Below, piece by piece: positions 52,159 to 60,550 of a stretch of 64,000 nt of DNA. Below the pieces are notes generated by a model. It was not told where the DNA came from, ran no database searches, and saw only the letters and a program-made list of their open reading frames with translations. Within the stretch, counting starts at the first letter, position 1. Every line of letters begins with the position of its first letter. Source of the stretch: Celeribacter baekdonensis (GTDB lineage: Bacteria > Pseudomonadota > Alphaproteobacteria > Rhodobacterales > Rhodobacteraceae); NCBI RefSeq assembly GCF_900102315.1, contig NZ_FNBL01000002.1, positions 283,194-347,193 on the forward strand, in the 5' to 3' direction. The translations under genes were made by a program, and so were the position numbers.

Positions 52159-53694
52159 CTAGCTTTGGCGCGAGGTCAGGGGGATTTCTTTTAGCAAAAA
52201 GGCGATGAGCAAGCCGCCTGCGGAGACTCCGGCGGCGATCCAATAGACGGGGTGCAGCGCCATCGAAACCGCATCGGCGACCAGCCCCCGCGCCTCACCG
52301 GAAAGACCTGCGAGCATCTGCGGTCCCAGTTCGGCAACATTGGCCAGCCCGTCCACAGGCGCCCCGCCCATCAGATGTGCCATCCGCGTTGCAAAGAGTG
52401 CCCCAAACAGGGCCACAGCGATCGAGGCCCCGACTTGGCGAAACATCAACCCGGCGGCGGTGGCCGTACCGATCTGTTGGCGCGGCACGGCGTTTTGCAC
52501 CGCGGTGGTGACCACCGGGAAGATGCAGCCCATGCCCGCGCCAAGCCCGACCAGCGCCGCCCACAACGCCGGGGCGGGCAGGGTGGGAGAGAGCCGGGTC
52601 AGGGTCAAAAGCGCCACGGTGGTAAGGCTCAGGCCGATCAGCGGCAGGATGCGGTAGCGCCCGGTGCGGCCCATATACTGGCCGGAAATCGTCGAGGCCA
52701 AAAGGATGCCAAAGGTCATCGGGATCAGTTGCAGACCGGAGCTTGTGGCGGTTGCCCCTTGTGCCATTTGCAAAAACACCGGGATAAAGGTCAGCGCCCC
52801 AAACATCAGCGCGCCGGAGACGAATGAGATCGCTGAGGTCACGGCAAAGGTGTTCATCGCGAACAGTTGCAATGGCAAAATCGGTTCGTCGGCGCGCCGT
52901 TCGATGGCGATAAAACTGAGCACGGAGAGGACAAACAGAGCCATCAAGCTCAGGCCAATCGGGCCGGTCAGATCAAATTCCTTGCCACCCAGAGCGGTGA
53001 GCAAGACGATGGAGGACAGGGCCAAGGTCAAAGCCGCAGCCCCCGCATAGTCGATTTTATGACTGACGCGGTCGGGGTGGGCTTTGAAGCCAAAGACAAA
53101 GCCTGCGAGCGCCAAAAGACCGAAGGGCAGGTTGATGAAGAAGATCCAGTGCCAGGAGAGCGCATCGACAAACCAGCCGCCCAACAGCGGACCGGCGACG
53201 GAGGAAATGCCAAAGACGCCCGCAAAGACGCCTTGGATTTTGCCGCGTTCTTTTGGCGGGATCACATCGCCAATGATCGAGAGGGCCAGCACGAAAAGAC
53301 CGCCACCGCCCAAGCCTTGTATCGCGCGGGCACCGATCAAAAAGCCCATGGAGCCGGACAGGCCACAGAGCACCGAGCCGGTGAGAAAGAGCGACACCGA
53401 GACAAAGACCATGTTGCGCCGCCCATAAAGGTCGCCAAGTTTGCCATAAAGCGGCGCGACGATGGTGGAGGCGAGGATATAAGCGGTGACCACCCAAGAG
53501 AGATGTTCAAGGCCACCAAGATCGGCAACGATGGTGGGAAGCGCGGTTGAGACGATGGTTTGATCAAGTGCCGCCAGCAACAACAGCACTGCCACGGAGG
53601 CAATGACGAGGCGAACAGAGCTGTGCTCATCCGCCGTGTTGGGGGCGGGCTCTGTGAGGGGGTCTGTGAGGGGCGGTGTGTGCGATTGCGACAT
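52159..53694 (-). CDS. MFS drug/multidrug transporter, EmrB/QacA (DHA2) type
   Basis: 511 residues, about 14 membrane segments. [50 protein letters not shown] is the classic DHA2 start (seen here as [17 protein letters not shown] and [11 protein letters not shown]). [30 protein letters not shown] is motif C-adjacent. The HMM-like end has [21 protein letters not shown]. Proton-driven efflux is expected, substrate unknown. Divergent from a MarR-type regulator. Confidence 0.93.
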   Translation of the reverse strand: MSQSHTPPLTDPLTEPAPNTADEHSSVRLVIASVAVLLLLAALDQTIVSTALPTIVADLGGLEHLSWVVTAYILASTIVAPLYGKLGDLYGRRNMVFVSVSLFLTGSVLCGLSGSMGFLIGARAIQGLGGGGLFVLALSIIGDVIPPKERGKIQGVFAGVFGISSVAGPLLGGWFVDALSWHWIFFINLPFGLLALAGFVFGFKAHPDRVSHKIDYAGAAALTLALSSIVLLTALGGKEFDLTGPIGLSLMALFVLSVLSFIAIERRADEPILPLQLFAMNTFAVTSAISFVSGALMFGALTFIPVFLQMAQGATATSSGLQLIPMTFGILLASTISGQYMGRTGRYRILPLIGLSLTTVALLTLTRLSPTLPAPALWAALVGLGAGMGCIFPVVTTAVQNAVPRQQIGTATAAGLMFRQVGASIAVALFGALFATRMAHLMGGAPVDGLANVAELGPQMLAGLSGEARGLVADAVSMALHPVYWIAAGVSAGGLLIAFLLKEIPLTSRQS

Positions 53695-53775
53695 GGGGAC
53701 TCCTTTTGACCCGTCACACCCCCGACGACTCGGCCGGGGGGAACGGGCTTTGGGGAGAGAGGTAGTGCGGATTTA

Positions 53776-53820
53776 TTTATGTGTCAACATCACATAAATG
53801 CGATTGTCACATAGTTGACA
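53776..53820. promoter_or_regulatory. Operator region between MFS and MarR-type genes
   Basis: Two perfect inverted repeats: TTTATGTG-N7-CACATAAA (53776-53798) and TGTCAAC (53782-53788) with GTTGACA (53814-53820). Such palindromes in a divergent promoter are typical MarR-family sites. Confidence 0.55.
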
Positions 53821-53865
53821 TGCACACATAAAAGTGCAATTCCACGCCGCATGACCGAGAATGCC

Positions 53866-54471
53866 ATGACAGATACATCCAAACCCCGCTTCTTTGATCC
53901 CCGTATCCATGCGGGCATCCCGCAGTTTCTTGAAGGCAAAGGGTTTAGTCCCGATGCCTCTGAGGCGCTTTTGCAATTGGATATGGCGTTGTTTCAATGG
54001 CGGCGCATGGCCGAGAAGGGCGAATTCAAGGGCAAGGTGTTGGAGGGTGTGACCGAGACATTGGAACCGGCACTGCTTCAGGGTCTGTTGTCCATCGCGC
54101 AATTGTCCGCTGGTATCGGTCGCACCGAGCCGGTTCAACCCACGATCGGCATGGTGGCCGAGGTGATGGCGGTGGACCCGTCCCGCGCTTCTCGGATTGT
54201 GTCCGAACTGGTGTCGCGCGGCTTTGTCGAACGGCGCGCGGCGCAAGAGGACGCGCGGCGCTCGGTTTTGGTGGTCACGCCGAAGTCGCGTCAGTTCCTT
54301 GGCGAATTCACCCTGTCGAAATGGCGCATACTCTCCGAGGTGTTTGAGGGCTGGGAGGGCGAAGACATCGCCACGTTTTCGCGCCTGTTTGCGCGCTATG
54401 TCTCGGGCCTTGTGCGGGTTGTGTCCGGGGGGCAAGAGGCCACGCAGGATGTGGTCAAACCCAAAGTTTAA
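53866..54471 (+). CDS. MarR-family transcriptional regulator
   Basis: About 201 residues. The winged-helix core is LLSIAQLSAGIG, then MVAEVMAVDPSRASRIVSELVSRGFVERRAAQEDARRSVLVVTPKS, the usual recognition helix and wing with the DxRxxxL-like DARRSVLV. It is divergent from the efflux gene and likely represses both. The ATG at 53866 is chosen; 53851 is possible, and neither has a strong ribosome site. Confidence 0.88.
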   Translation: MTDTSKPRFFDPRIHAGIPQFLEGKGFSPDASEALLQLDMALFQWRRMAEKGEFKGKVLEGVTETLEPALLQGLLSIAQLSAGIGRTEPVQPTIGMVAEVMAVDPSRASRIVSELVSRGFVERRAAQEDARRSVLVVTPKSRQFLGEFTLSKWRILSEVFEGWEGEDIATFSRLFARYVSGLVRVVSGGQEATQDVVKPKV

Positions 54472-54866
54472 TTGATTTTCGCAGGCCGGGTCAGCGGGGC
54501 GGGTGTGATGCCCGACATTGCACGCCGCGCGGCTTCGCGGGCCAAAATCGCCCGCGCTGGGCTTGCGGCAATTGGTCGGCTGAGATCAGACGAAATTTCG
54601 CCCATTGCGATCAACGCATGGTAGCGGGCGCAGCACACGCGCAAAAACGAGGTGAAATTGCCCAGATCGTGATCGGCATCCATCGCCTCATGCCACAGTT
54701 TCGTGATCAACTGCGCAAGCGAGAGACCATCGCGCGCGCCGATCTCTTCGAGGGTTTCCCAAAAATGCGTCTCGATCCGAATGGAGGTCGCCACCCCATC
54801 AATGCGCAGGCTCCGGGTCCGGCTTTGCCAAAGCGTTGGGTCCGCGCCAATGAAAAGTTCACACAT
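54468..54866 (-). CDS. Ribbon-helix-helix domain protein
   Basis: 132 residues. The stretch SLRIDGVATSIRIETHFWETLEEIGARDGLSLAQLITKL matches the RHH_4 type ribbon-helix-helix DNA-binding domain. The remainder is helical with no known domain. Partner or target unknown; no toxin gene is adjacent. AGGAGGGAGG precedes the ATG. Its 3' end overlaps the MarR gene end by four bases. Confidence 0.8.
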   Translation of the reverse strand: MCELFIGADPTLWQSRTRSLRIDGVATSIRIETHFWETLEEIGARDGLSLAQLITKLWHEAMDADHDLGNFTSFLRVCCARYHALIAMGEISSDLSRPIAASPARAILAREAARRAMSGITPAPLTRPAKIN

Positions 54867-54944
54867 CTCAGGTCCTCCCTCCTGTTTGGTGATGCTCGCG
54901 TGCTGATCGGCGGCGACACACAGGCCCCCGCCGATCCCCCGATC

Positions 54945-55502
54945 TTACAGCAATTTCATAAACTGCGCGAGCCAGTCAGGATGAGCGGGCCACGCGGGCG
55001 CGGTGACCAGATTGCCGTCGGTGACGGCCGCACTCACCGCGATGTCGGCATAGGTGCCCCCGGCGGCTGTGACCTCAAAGGAACAGGCGGGATAGGCGGA
55101 ACAGGTCCGATCTTTCAACACCCCGGCTGCGGCCAAAAGCTGTGCACCATGACAGATCGAGGCCACGGGTTTGTTCGCCTCAAAGAAATGCCGGATCATG
55201 TCCAATACCGAGGCATCAAGGCGCAAATATTCCGGCGCGCGCCCGCCCGGAATGACCAAAGCGTCATAGTCAGACGCGTCAATCTCCGCATAGGTCGCGG
55301 TCAGGGCAAAGTTGTGACCGGGCTTTTCCGTATAGGTCTGATCGCCCTCAAAATCGTGGATTGCGGTTTTCACCGTCTCCCCCGCTGCCTTGCCGGGACA
55401 CACCGCATCCACCGTATGTCCGCAGGCCAAAAGGCACTGGAACGGCACCATTGTTTCATAGTCTTCGGTGAAATCACCTGTGATCATTAGGATCTTGGCC
55501 AT
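54945..55502 (-). CDS. DJ-1/PfpI-family protein
   Basis: 185 residues. The nucleophile elbow is [11 protein letters not shown] with Cys117 and His118, and Glu13 in DFTEDYE is the conserved partner. [15 protein letters not shown] is the family motif. Members include cysteine peptidases, deglycases and chaperones; this PfpI-like branch is not assigned. About 80 bases upstream of the RHH gene on the same strand. Confidence 0.9.
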   Translation of the reverse strand: MAKILMITGDFTEDYETMVPFQCLLACGHTVDAVCPGKAAGETVKTAIHDFEGDQTYTEKPGHNFALTATYAEIDASDYDALVIPGGRAPEYLRLDASVLDMIRHFFEANKPVASICHGAQLLAAAGVLKDRTCSAYPACSFEVTAAGGTYADIAVSAAVTDGNLVTAPAWPAHPDWLAQFMKLL

Positions 55503-55618
55503 GGTCTCTCCTCCCGTGATTGTCCATTTCGTGCGATCAGCCTAGGTCAGAGCGGGCCGTCGTGGGTGTTATTGGGATACTACGGTGAGGCGCACAGGAA
55601 AGATGTCCCTTGTGATGA

Positions 55619-55633
55619 GAACATATAAAGAAC
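55619..55633 (+). promoter_or_regulatory. Candidate LexA (SOS) box upstream of the UvrD/PcrA-type helicase
   Basis: GAAC-N7-GAAC (55619-55622 and 55630-55633) is the exact reverse complement of GTTC-N7-GTTC, 41-55 bases before the helicase start. The spacer ATATAAA is AT-rich, as promoters overlapping operators often are. Confidence 0.6.
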
Positions 55634-55673
55634 GTGCTTTTCCTTGGCGCGGCTCTTCTGTATCGTCATGTGC

Positions 55674-58292
55674 ATGAGCAGTTTCAATGAAGATGACGCC
55701 TTCGAGGCGGCCGTCACCCGCCCCTCCGCGGACCCGTCTTCGGGTCAATCCCTGTCGCAACTGGCGATGCAGGGGGCGCGGGAGGCTGCGTTTGGTCCCC
55801 CTAATACCGAATACCTCGGTGATTTAAATCCTGCCCAACGTGAAGCCGTAGAGGCACTGGATGGGCCAGTTTTAATCCTTGCAGGCGCGGGGACAGGTAA
55901 AACTAAGACGCTGATGGCGCGCGTTGCACACTTAATTACTGTGGGGCGCGCACGGGAAAATGAAATTCTTGCTGTGACCTTTACCAACAAGGCGGCAAAG
56001 GAGATGCAAGATAGGTTGGGCAAGACGCCGTTCAATCTGAAGGAGAATGTGCGGTGGATGGGAACATTTCACTCGGTCTGCGCCAAACTTCTGCGCCGTC
56101 ATGCCGAGATGGTTGGGCTGAAATCGAATTTTACGATTTTGGACACGGATGATCAGAAACGTCTTCTTACTCAGCTTGTTAAGCTCGTCGGAATCGATGA
56201 AAAACGACATCCTCCCAGATACTTACTTGGACTGATAGATAGTTTTAAAAACCAAGTATGGACGCCAGGAAAAGTTCCTGCGAGTGCAGACCTGGAGCTT
56301 TGGGCAGAAAGGATTTTTGATCCGCAAGACCTCCCGTCAGCACGCAGATCGTATCAGTTTAAACACCGAAACCCCGCAAGTGGTGCCGTCGGTCGGCATA
56401 TCGTGATGCTTTCGGAACTCTACGAGGTATATCAAACCCGCCTTCAGACCCTCAATGCGGTGGATTTCGGCGATCTCCTCTTGCATATGGTGACGATTTT
56501 CCAAACCCACCCGGACCTGTTGGAGCAGTATCAGCGCTGGTTCAAATACATCCTCGTGGACGAGTACCAAGATACCAACGTGGCGCAATATCTGTGGCTG
56601 CGGCTCTTGGCGGGCGGGCATAAAAACATCTGTTGCGTCGGCGATGACGATCAGTCGATCTATGGCTGGCGTGGTGCCGAAGTGGGCAATATCTTGCGGT
56701 TTGAAAAGGATTTTCCCGGCGCCAAAGTCGTGCGTCTGGAACAAAACTACCGCTCCACCCCGCATATTTTGGCCGCGGCGTCGTCGGTGATCGCGGGCAA
56801 TCGGGACCGCCTTGGCAAAGAGCTTTGGACGGCTGAAACCGAAGGCGAAAAAGTCCGCTTGATCGGCCATTGGGACGGCGAAGAAGAGGCGCGTTGGGTT
56901 GGCGAAGAGATCGAGGCGATGCATGGCGGCTCGCGCACGCGTTTGCGGCAATTCTCCCTTGATGACATGGCCATCCTCGTGCGCGCCTCGCATCAAATGC
57001 GGGCCTTTGAGGATCGGTTTTTGTCCATCGGCCTGCCGTATCGCGTCATCGGCGGCCCACGCTTCTATGAGCGGATGGAGATCCGCGATGCGATGGCCTA
57101 TTTCCGCGTGGTGATTTCGCCCGAGGACGATCTGGCCTTTGAGCGCATCATCAACACACCCAAACGCGGGGTGGGCGATAAGGCGCTGCAAGACATCCAA
57201 ATCGCGGCGCGCTCGAATGGTGTGAACTTGGTCGAAGGCGCGCGAATCGCCATCGCCGATGGGTTACTCAAGGGCAAAGCCAAGTCCGGTGTGGCGGGGC
57301 TTTTGGCCGATCTCGACCGCTGGTCCGGGCTTTGTGCACAGCAAATTCGTTACCCCGGCGCGGCCGATGAGGACGCGGTGGTGGAGGACGTGAGTGATGA
57401 ACCCGCCGAGATCAGCCACATTGAATTGGCCGAAATGATCTTGGATGAATCCGGCTACACCACCATGTGGCAAAACGACAAAACGCCGGAGGCGCCGGGG
57501 CGGCTTGAGAACCTCAAGGAACTCGTCAAGGCCTTGGAACAATTCGACAATCTTGCGGGGTTTTTGGAACACGTCGCGTTGATCATGGACAATGACAGTG
57601 GCAAAGATGGCGAGAAAGTCACCATCATGACCCTGCATGGGGCTAAGGGGCTTGAGTTCCCCGTGGTGTTCCTGCCGGGGTGGGAAGAGGGGCTTTTCCC
57701 GTCGCAACGGTCGATGGATGAAAGCGGTCTCAAGGGCTTGGAGGAAGAGCGCCGTCTGGCCTATGTCGGCATCACCCGCGCCGAGGAAGTGTGCACCATA
57801 ACCTTTGCCGCCAACCGGCGCGTTTATGGCCAATGGCAATCGCAACTGGCCTCGCGGTTTATCGACGAATTGCCGGTCGATCATGTGGACGTCATGACGC
57901 CTTCGGGGCTTTCAAACACGCCGGGCGGCTTTGGCTCTATGGGTGGGCATCGGGACGATGACCTGCCGCGCGCCTCCTTCCATGATCGTGTGTCTAATGC
58001 CGATGCCTATGAGTCCCCCGGCTGGCGGAGGATGCAAAACCGCACCCATCAGGCAAAAGCGGGACAACGCGGGGTGTCGCAATCCATCGGTAAACATCCC
58101 ACCGTGATCGACGCCAAAGCCGTCGTCGCCTTTGCCATCGGTGATCGGGTGTTTCACAAAAAATTTGGCTATGGCGAGGTGATGGAGATCGAGGGTGACA
58201 AGCTTGCCATTGAGTTCGATCATTCCGGTTTGAAAAAGCTGGTGGCGGGCTTTGTCTTGCCCGCTGAAAAGGCCTCTGATGTGCCGTTTTGA
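55674..58292 (+). CDS. UvrD/PcrA-type superfamily 1 DNA helicase
   Basis: 872-residue repair helicase. Walker A is LAGAGTGKTKTL, motif Ia TFTNKAAKEMQDRL, motif II LVDEYQDTN, motif III GDDDQSIYGWRGAEV, motif IV VRLEQNYRS, motif V TIMTLHGAKGLEFPVV and motif VI AYVGITRAEE. The tail after about 740 is UvrD/PcrA-like with a C-terminal beta domain. The first third (55795-56430) uses codons such as TTA, AGA, AGG, ATA and GTA that the rest avoids, suggesting a recombined allele. The ATG at 55674 has no clear ribosome site; 55668 is an alternative. An SOS box lies upstream. Confidence 0.95.
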   Translation: MSSFNEDDAFEAAVTRPSADPSSGQSLSQLAMQGAREAAFGPPNTEYLGDLNPAQREAVEALDGPVLILAGAGTGKTKTLMARVAHLITVGRARENEILAVTFTNKAAKEMQDRLGKTPFNLKENVRWMGTFHSVCAKLLRRHAEMVGLKSNFTILDTDDQKRLLTQLVKLVGIDEKRHPPRYLLGLIDSFKNQVWTPGKVPASADLELWAERIFDPQDLPSARRSYQFKHRNPASGAVGRHIVMLSELYEVYQTRLQTLNAVDFGDLLLHMVTIFQTHPDLLEQYQRWFKYILVDEYQDTNVAQYLWLRLLAGGHKNICCVGDDDQSIYGWRGAEVGNILRFEKDFPGAKVVRLEQNYRSTPHILAAASSVIAGNRDRLGKELWTAETEGEKVRLIGHWDGEEEARWVGEEIEAMHGGSRTRLRQFSLDDMAILVRASHQMRAFEDRFLSIGLPYRVIGGPRFYERMEIRDAMAYFRVVISPEDDLAFERIINTPKRGVGDKALQDIQIAARSNGVNLVEGARIAIADGLLKGKAKSGVAGLLADLDRWSGLCAQQIRYPGAADEDAVVEDVSDEPAEISHIELAEMILDESGYTTMWQNDKTPEAPGRLENLKELVKALEQFDNLAGFLEHVALIMDNDSGKDGEKVTIMTLHGAKGLEFPVVFLPGWEEGLFPSQRSMDESGLKGLEEERRLAYVGITRAEEVCTITFAANRRVYGQWQSQLASRFIDELPVDHVDVMTPSGLSNTPGGFGSMGGHRDDDLPRASFHDRVSNADAYESPGWRRMQNRTHQAKAGQRGVSQSIGKHPTVIDAKAVVAFAIGDRVFHKKFGYGEVMEIEGDKLAIEFDHSGLKKLVAGFVLPAEKASDVPF

Positions 58293-58393
58293 ACCGCCTT
58301 TTTGAGCCGCATTGGTCGCGAAATACGTCAAAATTAGCTGGATTTTAACCGTGCTGACTTAGCGTCCTGCCATCCACAGGGGGTGACTGGACG

Positions 58394-59557
58394 ATGACGA
58401 TAATCATCAATGCAATTGACAGCCAATTTGCGGCGTCAACCGGGGCGAATGTGAATTCATCGCCGGAGCTATCGAAATTTGACTACCCGCCCACCTCGAC
58501 CAACAGCTTGATCATCGAATCGCAACCGGGTGATGACAGCCCGTTCATTTTTTCTCCCGGTGACACTTACACGCTGACCTTTTCGGGGCAGGGCGGGGAT
58601 ACCATTGAAAATGCCACGGTTGTGCGCTCCGATTATATCAACACGGGCGGCGATGAAGGCCATGCGGTGGTGTTTGAGGGCTATGACAGCAATGGCGAAT
58701 TGGTCCAAGTGGTCTGGACCCCCGAATTCGACCTCGAATCATGGTATTTCAACAATTTTGTCGGCGGGCAACCGCCTGAATTTTATAATACCGATATAGA
58801 TCCGGCCACCACCTATCAAGCCGTGTGTTTCGAGGCCTCCATGCCGATCGACACCCCGTCTGGGCGGATCCCTGCGGCGCACATTCGCCCCGGTGATTGG
58901 GTTTTGACCCATGATCATGGCCCGCAAGAGGTGCGTTGGGTCGCGGCCCGCGACGTGCGTGGGTGGGGACGCCATGCGCCCGTTGTGTTTGAACCCGGTG
59001 CAATTGGGAATTCTGGCCCGCTTTGTGTCAGTCAACATCACCGGGTGCTGGTGCAGGGCGACGAAGTGATGCAAAAACACGGTGTTTCTCAGGCGCTTTT
59101 GCCTGCGGTTTGCTTCGTAGACGGCACCCATGTGCGGCTACGACCGCAGGACAGCATCACCTATGTGCATCTGTTGTTTGCGCGTCACGAGTTGATTTCC
59201 TGTCAGGACGTGGTGTGTGAAAGCCTTTATCTTGGCCGAGTGGCCTGTGAGGTCATGGATACAGCATCTGTCACGCAAAAAGGCGCGCCTGAAAGTGGGG
59301 CGTCTGAAACTCTGATGGGTGTTTTGGGCATGTCAGGCGGGCAAACTCCGGCCCGACGGTTTTTGTCGGTGCGTGAGGGGCACGCGCTTTTGGCGCAGAT
59401 TTCGGGTCACACCAGACAGAAACCAAAACTGTTCTTGTCGCCGGGGCGCAAGCACAGCCGACCTTATCATTTGGATCTGTTGAAGGGGCCGGGATGGTCA
59501 GGCGGCGGTTTACCCGCATTTGAGAGCGTGATGCACTCAGACGCGCTCCACGTCTAA
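58394..59557 (+). CDS. Hint-domain protein
   Basis: 387 residues. The N-terminal 140 are Asn/Ser/Asp-rich beta sequence resembling secreted roseobacter proteins. The Hint (Hedgehog/intein) module begins at VCFEASMPIDTPSGRIPAAHIRPGDWVLTHDHGPQEVRWV, with SQHHRVLVQGDEV as the second block. Rhodobacteraceae carry many such Hint-2 proteins, often RTX-like and exported without a Sec signal, which is absent here. Whether it self-processes is unknown. Confidence 0.85.
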   Translation: MTIIINAIDSQFAASTGANVNSSPELSKFDYPPTSTNSLIIESQPGDDSPFIFSPGDTYTLTFSGQGGDTIENATVVRSDYINTGGDEGHAVVFEGYDSNGELVQVVWTPEFDLESWYFNNFVGGQPPEFYNTDIDPATTYQAVCFEASMPIDTPSGRIPAAHIRPGDWVLTHDHGPQEVRWVAARDVRGWGRHAPVVFEPGAIGNSGPLCVSQHHRVLVQGDEVMQKHGVSQALLPAVCFVDGTHVRLRPQDSITYVHLLFARHELISCQDVVCESLYLGRVACEVMDTASVTQKGAPESGASETLMGVLGMSGGQTPARRFLSVREGHALLAQISGHTRQKPKLFLSPGRKHSRPYHLDLLKGPGWSGGGLPAFESVMHSDALHV

Positions 59558-59584
59558 AGCCTTTTCGCCTTTTGCCGAGTCAGA

Positions 59585-59605
59585 ATAAGCGCAAACGGCG
59601 CTTAT
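59585..59605. terminator. Hairpin between the Hint gene and the sRNA array
   Basis: ATAAGCGC (59585-59592) and GCGCTTAT (59598-59605) form an 8-bp stem. No long U run follows on either strand, so it is only a probable transcript end for the Hint gene. Confidence 0.45.
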
Positions 59606-59639
59606 CCGACATTTCAAAATCCAAAGGCCAGATATGAAA

Positions 59640-59711
59640 ACACCCGCGCCAGGGAGGAGGAGGGCGCGGGTGTCTCAGTATGCGGGCCACGAGGGAGGAG
59701 AAGGACCCGTA
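59640..59711 (-). ncRNA. Cuckoo/CcsR-type small RNA, unit 4 (last)
   Basis: Two hairpins on the minus strand: 59711-59682 (stem CGGGTC/GGCCCG, loop with TCTCCTCCC) and 59673-59640 (stem ACACCCGCGCC/GGCGCGGGTGT, loop CTCCTCCTCCCT). The final GC-rich hairpin is followed by TTTTC and can act as the terminator of the whole array. Confidence 0.75.
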
Positions 59712-59723
59712 TCAGAAAGAAAT

Positions 59724-59796
59724 GCGGCGGTGTCAGGGAGGAGGAAGACACCGCCGCCTTCAGTAACGGCCCCTCAGGGAGGAGGAAGAGAGACCG
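59724..59796 (-). ncRNA. Cuckoo/CcsR-type small RNA, unit 3
   Basis: Hairpin 59796-59767 (CGGTCTCTC pairs with GAGGGGCCG using two G-U pairs) and hairpin 59757-59724 (perfect 11-bp GCGGCGGTGTC/GACACCGCCGC). Both loops read TTCCTCCTCCCT. Confidence 0.78.
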
Positions 59797-59825
59797 CATA
59801 TCGAGGGCTTTCACCCGGTATAGGT

Positions 59826-59897
59826 GCGACGATGCAGGGAGGAGGAAGCATCGCCGCTCTGGTCTTTGGGGTCCAAGGGAGGAGGAAGAACCCCAAA
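59826..59897 (-). ncRNA. Cuckoo/CcsR-type small RNA, unit 2
   Basis: Hairpin 59897-59865 (TTTGGGGTTC/GGACCCCAAA with one G-U) and hairpin 59857-59826 (GCGGCGATGC/GCATCGTCGC with one G-U). Both loops contain CCTCCTCCC. Confidence 0.78.
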
Positions 59898-59910
59898 TTC
59901 CGGTATCTGC

Positions 59911-59980
59911 GCGGCGACGTCAGGGAGGAGGAGAGACGCCGCCGCTTTTATCAGGGCCCAGGGAGGAGGAAGGGCCGTGA
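59911..59980 (-). ncRNA. Cuckoo/CcsR-type small RNA, unit 1
   Basis: Nearest to the DUF1127 gene, 10 bases past its stop. Hairpin 59980-59951 (GGCCC/GGGCC core, outer TCA/TGA) and hairpin 59945-59911 (GCGGCGGCGTC/GACGTCGCCGC with one G-U). Both loops contain CCTCCTCCC. Probably cut from the DUF1127 mRNA, as described for RSP_6037-CcsR1-4 of Rhodobacter sphaeroides. Confidence 0.78.
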
Positions 59981-59990
59981 TGTCGTAAAC

Positions 59991-60206
59991 TTATTTGCCG
60001 TAAGCGGCCTCGTAGGCCACGGCGTTGATCGATGCGCGGGACATGCCCAGATCGGCCAGATCACGGTCGGTCAGACCGGACAGCTCAAGCATTGTTTCGC
60101 GGTAAACTTTGTAGCGTGCGAACCGTTCTGCCAAAGATTTGAACAGACCGCCGAAAGAAGCGGAGGAGGCCGGTGCGGCACTGCGAATGTCGTTTGCGTA
60201 AGTCAT
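59991..60206 (-). CDS. ccaF1: DUF1127 small RNA-binding protein, CcaF1-like
   Basis: 71 residues. The DUF1127 core is ETMLELSGLTDRDLADLGMSRASINAVAYEAAYGK, preceded by a basic amphipathic helix (SLAERFARYKVYR). The R. sphaeroides counterpart of the same length, CcaF1 (RSP_6037), binds RNA and helps mature the CcsR small RNAs encoded just behind it. The same arrangement is present here with eight hairpins downstream. AAGG lies 10 bases before the ATG. Confidence 0.88.
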   Translation of the reverse strand: MTYANDIRSAAPASSASFGGLFKSLAERFARYKVYRETMLELSGLTDRDLADLGMSRASINAVAYEAAYGK

Positions 60207-60550
60207 GTGACTTTAACCTTAGTATGCGTTCAGGCGATTTGCCCGGAGTGAGTGCGATCTGACTTTGGCCGGTTCCGCTTTTCGAACTACCCTTGCGGGG
60301 GTCGGTTTAAAGCGGTTTGGGCTTTGGCGCTGTCGCTCGTTGCTTGAGTACAATTTGGGGGAATTGCTGCGAATGCACAATCCCTTGCCTCGTCAATGCT
60401 GCCATGCAGAAAATGCATGACCCATGCTGACCTATTTACACGCCAGGATTGCGCTACCAGCGGGGCGGGGCGAAAAGCGGCAGATTGAGTGGTGGAATTG
60501 GGTCAGCAAAGGGCCTATTTCGGAGGGAGAGCAAAAGAGGGATAGGATCT
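60207..60550. other. Intergenic region between the DUF1127 gene and mrp
   Basis: About 340 bases between divergent genes, containing both promoters. I see GTTCCGCTTTTCGAAC, an inverted GTTC/GAAC pair near 60271-60286, upstream of the DUF1127 gene, and no credible ORF. I could not identify an RpoH-type promoter with confidence. Confidence 0.45.

Noticed and set aside
59640-59980. Regularly spaced GGGAGGAGG units resembling a CRISPR array
   Set aside because: The constant part is only about 12 bases, the flanks of each unit are self-complementary, spacing is irregular, and no cas genes are present. The hairpin sRNA explanation fits every unit.
59634-60251. 205-codon plus-strand frame over the hairpin array
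   Set aside because: Low-complexity Arg/Gly product created by the repeated AGGGAGGAGG units; no homology or ribosome site, antisense to the DUF1127 gene.
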